This document shows, piece by piece, positions 6,134-11,727 of a stretch of 11,727 bases of DNA (position 1 is its first letter; each line of letters opens with the position of its first letter). The stretch is from positions 409 through 12,135 of the forward strand of contig DLNB01000002.1 of the NCBI GenBank assembly GCA_002479455.1. The letters are read 5' to 3'. The notes below the pieces were generated by a model. It saw only the letters and a program-made list of their open reading frames with translations. It did no database searches and was not told the origin of the DNA. The stretch is from Acetothermia bacterium UBA7521 (GTDB taxonomy: Bacteria > Bipolaricaulota > Bipolaricaulia > Bipolaricaulales > Bipolaricaulaceae). The position numbers and the translations under genes are program-made.

Positions 6134-7147
6134 CTACCGCTCGGGGTTCGGCAACCCGATGATCGTCCGGTAGGTGGCGTAGTACGAGTCATCGATGAGC
6201 TCGACGTCGGTCCACTCGTAGAAGTTGGGGTTGCTCCACAGGGCGTAGCCCTCGGGAGAGCGGATGTGGGCGATGATCGCAGCCACGATCGCGTTCTCGA
6301 CGCGGATCGGGAACCCGGCGCTGAACGCGATGCAGTCGTTCGGCAGGGGGCCGATGGTGTCAAGAACCGTGATCTTCTCGATGATCTCGGCAAGGGTGCC
6401 CATCCCCTCGACCCGCGATGCTGCTAGGCGCAGGTCGACGCACGCGCCGCGCAGCTCGGGCGGGTAGAGGGCGTTGTTCTCCTTGTCCCAGATCCACATC
6501 TCGGGGTCCATCCCGTAGTCCCACTTCGGGCCCTCGTAGCCCGCGTAGGGCTCCGGCGGCGAGCCGTAGCTCGTGCAGAAGTCGCCCTGTCCCTTGAGGA
6601 GCGCGATCATCGAGTTCGTGTGGCCACCCGACTTCACGACGCCGCCAACCACGATCCCCTCGTCATCGAACACGCCCTTCGGGAACACGTAGCCCGAGGT
6701 GGAACCCTCGTCGTTGTAGATCCAGATCTTCCCGGCGAGGTCCTGGATCGAGGTGTAGCCCGCGGCGCGGGGGACGTAGATGCTGGAGAAGTAGAACGAG
6801 TACCCGCGGCGCACCGCCGCCAGGCGGGCGTGGGCCCCGAAGTTCGTCTCCACAGAGATCCGCGCGTACTGGTCCGTGGTCGGGGTGCCCATCACGTTCC
6901 CCTCCGCGGCCTTGAACGCCTCGATCAGGGCCGCGTAGTCCGGCATCACCCTCGGGATGATGTACAGCCCAGTTGCCTTCCCGATCGCTTCGGCGATCTG
7001 TTTCGCCGTCGTCTCGATCACTTCAGCGCGTGTGGACGGGGGGAACACCCAGATGATCGGGTTGTCCCGCGTGCCGAGCGCCTGGGCGAGGCCCGTCGCC
7101 CCGAGCGCCACCAACATTACCAACGCTGCCAGCAGAATCCGCTTCAC
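6134..7147 (-). CDS. phnD: PhnD-like periplasmic phosphate/phosphonate-type binding protein
   Basis: This 337-residue exported solute-binding protein feeds the PhnC/PhnE transporter. Residues 1-24 form a signal peptide (Lys-Arg, a hydrophobic stretch, then AQA before the probable cleavage). There is no lipobox Cys, so it is probably secreted rather than lipid-anchored. The mature part has family features: DNPIIWVFPPSTR (28-40), where PhnD proteins have their first strand and helix, STSGYVFP (149-156), matching the phosphorus-ligand loop, and SGGHTNSMIALLKGQGDFC (173-191), like the usual G-H-S/A-L-G-D stretch. Residues about 195-245 are rich in Trp, Tyr and Pro and differ from ordinary PhnD. 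Cys191, Cys236 and Cys272 could form a disulfide. The GTG start at 7147 is set by AGGAGGT 6 bases upstream. The ligand (phosphate, phosphite, phosphonate or something else) is not certain; no C-P lyase genes are in the window. Confidence 0.85.
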   Translation of the reverse strand: MKRILLAALVMLVALGATGLAQALGTRDNPIIWVFPPSTRAEVIETTAKQIAEAIGKATGLYIIPRVMPDYAALIEAFKAAEGNVMGTPTTDQYARISVETNFGAHARLAAVRRGYSFYFSSIYVPRAAGYTSIQDLAGKIWIYNDEGSTSGYVFPKGVFDDEGIVVGGVVKSGGHTNSMIALLKGQGDFCTSYGSPPEPYAGYEGPKWDYGMDPEMWIWDKENNALYPPELRGACVDLRLAASRVEGMGTLAEIIEKITVLDTIGPLPNDCIAFSAGFPIRVENAIVAAIIAHIRSPEGYALWSNPNFYEWTDVELIDDSYYATYRTIIGLPNPER

Positions 7148-7152
7148 AGCAC

Positions 7153-7177
7153 CACCTCCTAGGTGTGACGCATTATA
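7153..7177 (-). promoter_or_regulatory. phnD -10 box and ribosome binding site
   Basis: In the 42-base gap upstream of phnD the minus strand carries TATAAT (7172-7177), a perfect -10 hexamer, then AGGAGGT (7154-7160), a near-perfect Shine-Dalgarno 6 bases before the GTG. No clear -35 hexamer is found at 16-19 bases, and that region overlaps the end of the upstream gene. The transcript could form a small CACCT-AGG-AGGTG hairpin (7153-7165) partly covering the ribosome site. This is the likely start of a separate phn transcript, although read-through from the upstream operon is also possible because no terminator is visible. Confidence 0.5.
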
Positions 7178-7189
7178 CCCTCGGCAGAC

Positions 7190-7984
7190 CTACGCCTCCG
7201 CTTGGACGAGGCGGTCCCGCGCCTGGACGAGCGCCCGCACCCGTCCCTCGTCCACCGCGTTCGCCGTCTTCCCGTCCACCTTGAGGGCGGTCCCCGCGAT
7301 GAACCCGTCGGCGTGCGCGTAGAGCCTCATGTTGTCCGGGCTAATGCCGCTCCCCACGAACACGGGGAGCCCGGAGGCGGCCTTCGCCGTCTGCACGTCC
7401 CCGGGAAGCGCGGGATCTCCGGTCGCACCGCCGGTGACGATCAGGGCGTCGGGCCCATTGCGGGCGACGTCCCGCGCCGCGGTCTCCAGGGTGTCGAGGT
7501 GCACGGCGTGCTTCACGTGGACGTCGGCGAGCACGGCCACGTCGGCGCCCACGGCACGGCGGAGGTCGAGGATTTCCCGTGCCTGACCTTCGATCAGGCC
7601 CTGATCGGTGAGCGCGACCCCGGCGAACACGTTCACGCGGATGAACGCCGCCCGGGCCAGGGAAGCGATCGCCATCGCCGCCGGGCCGTCGGAGCGAAGA
7701 ACGTTCACCCCCAACGGGATCCGCGCCGCCTGGGCGAGCTCGCGGACGACGATCGCCATCGCAACCGCCGTGACCAAGTCCGCCCGCTTGCGGAACGGGG
7801 TGTCGCCGAAGTTCTCCACGATCGCCCCGTCCGCCCCGCCCGCCTGGAGCGCGGCGAGGTCGGCACGGGCGCGCTCGATGATCGGACCGAGACCGCCCCC
7901 CGGGTACCGCGGCGTCCCGGGAAGGGGAGGCAGGTGGATCACCCCGATCAACGGACGGGAACTCGGGGGGCACGGAAGCGGCAC
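7190..7984 (-). CDS. BtpA/SgcQ-family TIM-barrel protein (canonical copy)
   Basis: This 264-residue soluble protein belongs to the BtpA/SgcQ family (PF03437, COG0434). BtpA was named from photosystem I biogenesis in cyanobacteria, and SgcQ lies in a sugar-utilisation operon of E. coli; no firm reaction is established. Family blocks are clear: GVIHLPPLPGTPRY (14-27), GAIVENFGDTPF (53-64), LGVNVLRSDG (91-100), FIRVNVFAGVALTDQG (114-129), LADVHVKHAV (152-161), ALIVTGGATGD (180-190), FVGSGISPDN (209-218) and GFIAGTALKVDG (227-238). The last two resemble phosphate-binding loops at the ends of strands 7 and 8 of TIM barrels, so a sugar phosphate ligand is likely (inference). I chose GTG at 7984, 8 bases after a run of seven G; a TTG at 7990 overlapping the upstream stop as TTGA would add two residues. 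It is the last gene of the nucleoside-transporter operon. Confidence 0.85.
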   Translation of the reverse strand: MPLPCPPSSRPLIGVIHLPPLPGTPRYPGGGLGPIIERARADLAALQAGGADGAIVENFGDTPFRKRADLVTAVAMAIVVRELAQAARIPLGVNVLRSDGPAAMAIASLARAAFIRVNVFAGVALTDQGLIEGQAREILDLRRAVGADVAVLADVHVKHAVHLDTLETAARDVARNGPDALIVTGGATGDPALPGDVQTAKAASGLPVFVGSGISPDNMRLYAHADGFIAGTALKVDGKTANAVDEGRVRALVQARDRLVQAEA

Positions 7985-7986
7985 GG

Positions 7987-8838
7987 TCAACGCCCCCCCG
8001 CACGGGCGGCGGCCACGAACCGCACCACCCGCTCCTCGTCCACCGGGTTCGTGGGTTCTCCATCGGCCTTCAGGCTCGACCCAACGATGACCCCGTCCGC
8101 CCAGCGCAGGAACGCCGCGATGTTCCGCTCGTCCGCTCCCGACCCGACGAGAACAGGGCGGTGGGCAAGCTCCTTCGCCGCGCGGACCTTCTCCACGTCG
8201 GGGGCGTTCCCGGTCATCCGGCCGGAGACGATGAGGGCGTCCGCGCCGTAGAACTCGGTCCACTCGATGTGGGTGGCGAGGTCGATCCCCGGGAAACGGA
8301 CGGCGTGCTTCTTGTCGACATCGGCGAACAGCTTGATGTGCTCGGCGTGGAGCTCCTTCCGCTTGCGCAGGAGCTCCGCGGCGCAGCCGTGGTCGAACTC
8401 GCCCGTGTCCCACACCTGGGCCCCAGTGAGGAGGCACACGCGCATGAATGCTGCGCCGCTGGCAACGGCGATCGCCAGGGCGACCGCGCCTCCGTTGTGG
8501 ACGACGTTGATCCCCACCGGGACCGAGACCTCCTCGACCACCGCCCGGGCGGCCACAGCCTGACACGCGCTCTCCTCGGGAGGCACGGCCACCCCCACGT
8601 GGAACGGGAGATCCCACATGTTCTCCACGATCAGCCCATCCACCCCTCCCCGAACAAGGGCCCGCGCGTCGGCGAGGGCAGCGTCGAGGATCGCGTCCAT
8701 CCCGTACCCGGTGTACCCCGGCGCGCCGGGAAGGGGCCACAGGTGGACCATCCCCAGCACCGGCGCCTCGACCCCGAACAAATCGCGCAGCGACGCGATC
8801 CGCAGCTCATCCCACCGTCTCTTCCACTCTACCGCCAT
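7987..8838 (-). CDS. BtpA/SgcQ-family TIM-barrel protein (divergent copy)
   Basis: This 283-residue soluble protein is a paralogue of its downstream neighbour, with the same blocks in the same order: GMVHLWPLPGAPGYTG (29-44), GLIVENMWDLPF (68-79), VGINVVHNGG (108-117), FMRVCLLTGAQVWDTG (131-146), FADVDKKHAV (171-180), ALIVSGRMTGN (201-211), LVGSGADERN (230-239) and GVIVGSSLKADG (249-260). It departs from the canonical pattern at likely active-site loops: NVVHNGG replaces NVLR-D/N, and VWDTGEFDHG replaces LTDQG-IEG. It also has about 18 extra N-terminal residues. ATG at 8838 is preferred, with AAGGGGG 4 bases before it; another ATG lies at 8856. The start overlaps the end of the kinase gene by 10 bases, suggesting coupled translation. 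The two copies may act on different substrates or form a hetero-oligomer. Confidence 0.83.
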   Translation of the reverse strand: MAVEWKRRWDELRIASLRDLFGVEAPVLGMVHLWPLPGAPGYTGYGMDAILDAALADARALVRGGVDGLIVENMWDLPFHVGVAVPPEESACQAVAARAVVEEVSVPVGINVVHNGGAVALAIAVASGAAFMRVCLLTGAQVWDTGEFDHGCAAELLRKRKELHAEHIKLFADVDKKHAVRFPGIDLATHIEWTEFYGADALIVSGRMTGNAPDVEKVRAAKELAHRPVLVGSGADERNIAAFLRWADGVIVGSSLKADGEPTNPVDEERVVRFVAAARAGGR

Positions 8839-9815
8839 GTGTCCCCCTTCCGCCATCGTTCCTGAAGCCACGTCCTCAGGATACTCCCCCCCGGCGCCTG
8901 TTCGAGAAGAGAGAGGAGATCGGGAAGCGAGGGCAGGGCGCCTCCCCCGCCAACGCGCGCCGCCGCCCCGCCGAGGAGGTTCGCCAAGGCGCCAATCGCC
9001 GCAGGGTCCCAGCCCGAGAGGATCCCTACGATGGCTCCCGCGTTGAACGCGTCTCCCGCGCCGGTCGTGTTCCCCGCGTCCACCGCGAAGGCAGGAACGC
9101 GGGCCTCGCCCACCCGGACGGAGATGAGGCACCCCTCCCGGTCGAGCTTCACCGCCACCGACCCCACGCCGCGCCTACGGAGTTGCGCCGCCCCACGTTG
9201 CGGATCGCCCTCTCCGGTCAGATCCCGGATCTCCCGGCGATTGGGAAGCACGAGCTCGAACGCCGGCAGCGGATCGAGGGCGGTACAGAGGGTTCCGGCT
9301 ACGGCTCCTGGATCGAGGCTCACCGGAACCCCACGCTCTCGAGCGAGACGGAGCGCTCGCTCCGCGCACTCTCGCTCCTTCTCCCCGGCCCAGGCGTACC
9401 CGGAGAGGTGCAGCCAGTCGGCTCCGTCCAGCCAGGACGTGGGGATCGCACCCCACGACAGGTCCCGCGCGGCGCCGGGCGAGACGAGCAGCGTCCGCTC
9501 CCCGCCCGGGTGAACAAGGGCGAAACAGAGCCCGGTCGGCTCATCCTGAACGCGCTGGAGCCACGAGGTCAGGACGCCCTCCTGGGACAACGCGCTGCGG
9601 ACCCAATCTCCGAACGGATCTTCACCGATCGCTGCTGCCAGCCGCACCTCGCACCCGAGCGCCAGGAGCCAGCGTGCGGTGAGGGCCGCCGATCCTCCTA
9701 ACGACAGAGCGGTCTCGGCGTGCGCCTCGCCACCTGGCGGAGGCACCGCCCCCGCCTGGATCGTCACGTCTGCGTTCAGGTCGCCCAGCAGGGCGACGAC
9801 CGGATACGCCCTCAC
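8829..9815 (-). CDS. PfkB-family (ribokinase-like) carbohydrate or nucleoside kinase
   Basis: This 328-residue cytosolic kinase transfers phosphate from ATP to a sugar or nucleoside hydroxyl. It begins with VVALLGDLNADVTI (6-19), the usual first strand plus substrate-binding Asp/Asn, followed by SLGGSAALTARWLLALG (38-54), the first PfkB signature region. The second signature is DAGNTTGAGDAFNAGAI (246-262), whose GAGD carries the catalytic base Asp255. LPNRREI (190-196) is the usual segment before the ATP site. Length is normal for ribokinase-like enzymes. The GTG start at 9815 overlaps the upstream permease stop as GTGA. An upstream extension in the same frame lies inside the permease gene and looks unlike protein. 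In a nucleoside-import operon, candidate substrates are ribose, deoxyribose, a nucleoside or pseudouridine; the sequence does not decide. Confidence 0.88.
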   Translation of the reverse strand: MRAYPVVALLGDLNADVTIQAGAVPPPGGEAHAETALSLGGSAALTARWLLALGCEVRLAAAIGEDPFGDWVRSALSQEGVLTSWLQRVQDEPTGLCFALVHPGGERTLLVSPGAARDLSWGAIPTSWLDGADWLHLSGYAWAGEKERECAERALRLARERGVPVSLDPGAVAGTLCTALDPLPAFELVLPNRREIRDLTGEGDPQRGAAQLRRRGVGSVAVKLDREGCLISVRVGEARVPAFAVDAGNTTGAGDAFNAGAIVGILSGWDPAAIGALANLLGGAAARVGGGGALPSLPDLLSLLEQAPGGSILRTWLQERWRKGDTWR

Positions 9816-10705
9816 TCCCGTTTGTACGGTACCCCAAGCGCTTTCGGGAACCTCACCCGCCCCACGACCCCCGACACCACGAGCAGGGTCACGATGTAGG
9901 GGAGCATGTCCACGAACTGCCAGGGGATCGTCTTGGTGGGCAGGGTCTTGATCCACGTGGCAAGGCTCTGGAAGAACCCGAAGATGAACCCTCCCACAAG
10001 GGCCAGGAGCGGGTTGAGCCCGGAGAACACCACCGTGGCCAACGCGATGAACCCGCGACCCGCGGACAGCTCCTTGGTCACCGATCCGAACCAGGCCACC
10101 GACATGTACGCCCCGGCCAGGCCCGCCAGCGCGCCCCCGAACGTGGTGGCCAGGAGCCGGGTCAGGTTGACGTTGATCCCCGCCACGTCCGCCGCCTCGG
10201 GGTTCTCCCCGACGGCCTTCAGGATGAGCCCGGCGCGGGTCCGTTTCAGGAACCAGTACGCCAGGAACGGCACGACGAGGGCAACGAGGATCAGGGGCGA
10301 GAGCGCACCCATCGGCGTGCGCAGCTTGAGGAGCTGGGCCTCGGCGGGGACGGCGTGGAACCCCGGCGCGCCGAGCTTGATCAGCCCGAACGCCACGAAC
10401 CCCAGCGCGAACAGGTTGATCCCGATTCCGGCGATCATCTGGGTTCCCTTCCAGTAGGCGGAGATGATCGAGAACACCAGCCCGATCGCCATCCCCACAC
10501 CCATCCCTGTCAGCAAACCGACGACCGGGCCACCGGCCTTCGCCCCGAGCGCCCCCACGAACGCGCCGATGAGGAGGATCCCCTCGAGCCCGATGTTGAA
10601 CAGGCCCGCGGTCTCTCCAATGATCTCCCCCACCGCGGTGAGGGTGATGGGCACCATCGCGTGGAGGGAGATCCGCAGAAGGTCAAGGACGTAGCTCCAG
10701 TTCAT
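9812..10705 (-). CDS. Nucleoside-type ABC transporter permease, second subunit (NupQ/YufQ-like)
   Basis: This 297-residue inner-membrane permease is of the BPD_transp_2 type, of the kind that imports nucleosides in the BmpA/NupNOPQ systems (COG1079). About eight to ten hydrophobic segments are visible. Family blocks are TLTAVGEIIGETAGLFNIGLEG (21-42), ISAYWKGTQMIAGIGINLFALG (81-102), LKAVGENPEAADVAGINVN (162-180), which is the cytoplasmic coupling loop, and GGALAGLAGAYMSV (190-203). ATG at 10705 overlaps the upstream stop as ATGA, with GGAGGGAG directly before it. Any further upstream start would lie inside the partner permease gene. The ATP-binding and binding-protein subunits are not in the window. 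Uptake of a sugar or another ribose-containing compound is an alternative. Confidence 0.9.
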   Translation of the reverse strand: MNWSYVLDLLRISLHAMVPITLTAVGEIIGETAGLFNIGLEGILLIGAFVGALGAKAGGPVVGLLTGMGVGMAIGLVFSIISAYWKGTQMIAGIGINLFALGFVAFGLIKLGAPGFHAVPAEAQLLKLRTPMGALSPLILVALVVPFLAYWFLKRTRAGLILKAVGENPEAADVAGINVNLTRLLATTFGGALAGLAGAYMSVAWFGSVTKELSAGRGFIALATVVFSGLNPLLALVGGFIFGFFQSLATWIKTLPTKTIPWQFVDMLPYIVTLLVVSGVVGRVRFPKALGVPYKRE

Positions 10706-11727
10706 GCTCCCTCCTCTGTCGCCGGCTTCCGCCGGGCGATGGTTCGCGCCAGTCCGCGTCCCGCTTCGGCCAGCGCGGGGAACAGCCGAATCAGCTCGGG
10801 GATCGCCATCGCCAGCACGATCGCCCCCATCACCACCCGCACCATCTCCAGGGGAACAGGGTTGGAACCGTAGAACTGCATCACCCGCCCTCCGGCGTTG
10901 AGGCCGCCGAAGAACAGAGCAGCGAACAGGATCCCGATGGGGTGGTTGCGGCCCACCATCGCCACCGCCATCCCGTCGAACCCGAGGTTCATGAGTTCGG
11001 GGAGACCGCTGATGATGGCAAACGTCGGCGGAAGGCCCATCGTCGTTGCCGCACCGGCCAGCCCCGCCGCCACGCCGCCCAAGGCGAAGCTGAGGAGGAT
11101 CGTGCGCTTGATCGAGATCCCGCCGTAGCGGGCCGCCGTGGGGGTAAGACCGGCTGCCCGCACCTCGTACCCGACCGCCGTGTGCCACAGGACCACGTAC
11201 ACCAGCAGGGCGAACGCCACCGCCATGAACACCGCGTACGAGAGGTCGGTCCCTTGAACGAGAATCGGGAACCTCGCTGACACGGGGATCCGTACTGTAC
11301 GCTGTGCCTGCCGGGGGTCGACGAGGACGAACGCCACGAGGTAGAACACGAGGAACCGGCTGATCCAGTTGAACATGATCGTGGAGATGACCTCGCTCAC
11401 CCCCCGGGTGAGCTTGAGCAGCGCCGGCCCCAGGCTCCACACCGCCCCCGCCACGGCGGCGAACAGGATCCCCACGAGGAGGTGAAGCCCGGCCGGGAGC
11501 TGGAAGTAGGCTACGCACACCGCGGCTGCCGCCCCGATGTACATCTGCCCCTCGGCGCCGATGTTGAACATCCCCGCCCGCAGGCAGATCGAGAACGTGA
11601 GCGCGGTGAGGATCAGGGGAACGCCTCGGGCAATGGAACTGGCGATCTCGTAGTCCCCGCCGAACGCCCCCCGCAAGAGGGCCCAGTACGCCCGCCACGG
11701 GTCGTACCCCCAGATGTACATGAGCAC
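10702..11727 (-). CDS. Nucleoside-type ABC transporter permease, first subunit (NupP/YufP-like), 5' end cut by window edge
   Basis: The visible 341 residues are the greater part of an inner-membrane permease of the BPD_transp_2 type (COG4603-like), partner of the next gene. The frame stays open to the right edge. The first visible residues, MYIWGYDPWRAYWALLRGAFG (3-23), correspond to the region after the first membrane segment of the family, so an N-terminal piece is missing and the GTG at the edge is not the true start. Clear family blocks are LTALTFSICLRAGMFNIGAEGQ (40-61), VSEVISTIMFNWIS (110-123), GYEVRAAGLTPTAARYGGI (186-204), which is the coupling loop, and FALGGVAAGLAGAATTMG (214-231). 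LGFDGMAVAMVGRNHPIGIL (248-267) is also typical. It ends in an ATGA overlap with the second permease, so the two are made together and form the membrane channel. Confidence 0.9.
   Translation of the reverse strand: MLMYIWGYDPWRAYWALLRGAFGGDYEIASSIARGVPLILTALTFSICLRAGMFNIGAEGQMYIGAAAAVCVAYFQLPAGLHLLVGILFAAVAGAVWSLGPALLKLTRGVSEVISTIMFNWISRFLVFYLVAFVLVDPRQAQRTVRIPVSARFPILVQGTDLSYAVFMAVAFALLVYVVLWHTAVGYEVRAAGLTPTAARYGGISIKRTILLSFALGGVAAGLAGAATTMGLPPTFAIISGLPELMNLGFDGMAVAMVGRNHPIGILFAALFFGGLNAGGRVMQFYGSNPVPLEMVRVVMGAIVLAMAIPELIRLFPALAEAGRGLARTIARRKPATEEGA

Noticed and set aside
9816..9956. Longer kinase start at 9956.
   Set aside because: The added residues lie within the permease gene, are low-complexity and do not match the PfkB N-terminus.
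1..11727. CRISPR arrays, insertion sequences, tRNA or rRNA genes, defence or phage genes.
   Set aside because: No spaced direct repeats, transposase-like proteins, cloverleaf sequences or conserved rRNA stretches were seen. The content is metabolic and transport genes.

Overview
The window is a GC-rich (mid-60s % by eye), gene-dense bacterial chromosome segment. Ten recognisable protein genes all lie on the minus strand, so the operons read from right to left. No gap between genes exceeds about 135 bases, and I see no RNA gene, transposon or CRISPR array. GC-rich codon use, frequent GTG starts, an archaeal-type ATPase and BtpA proteins in a non-photosynthetic setting would suit a deep-branching anaerobe or thermophile. 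Bipolaricaulota/Acetothermia or a similar lineage is my best guess, but the sequence alone does not fix the taxon.

Region A (about 7190-11727) is one tightly coupled operon: two nucleoside-type ABC permeases (the first cut by the right edge), a PfkB-family sugar or nucleoside kinase, and two tandem, diverged BtpA/SgcQ-family TIM barrels. Every junction overlaps or is within a few bases (ATGA, GTGA, a 10-base overlap, then a TTGA/GTG junction). The expected ATP-binding subunit and BmpA-like binding protein would lie upstream, outside the window.

Region B (2770-7147) is a PhnD-PhnC-PhnE-PhnE type ABC importer. It begins with a strong Shine-Dalgarno sequence and a perfect TATAAT, and a perfect 12-bp hairpin separates the binding protein from the ATPase. 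Both permeases are unusual: each has an RDD-like membrane domain fused to the N-terminus of a PhnE-type permease.

Region C (188-2662) holds an archaeal-type P-loop ATPase followed 6 bases later by a pyrimidine-nucleoside phosphorylase. The ATPase start is preceded by an AT-rich palindrome with repeated half-sites and a TATAAT so close to the ATG that the mRNA may be leaderless.

Region D (1-187) appears to hold the 3' end of a plus-strand gene, then an inverted repeat built from degenerate 9-base units lying between convergent gene ends.

The genes can be read together as nucleoside acquisition and breakdown: nucleoside import, phosphorolysis (PyNP), sugar or nucleoside phosphorylation (PfkB) and sugar-phosphate chemistry (possibly the BtpA pair). 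The Phn-type importer might supply phosphate or a phosphorus compound. That link is inference. The most unusual items are the RDD-PhnE fusions, the tandem BtpA pair in a nucleoside operon, and the two small regulatory-looking DNA structures.
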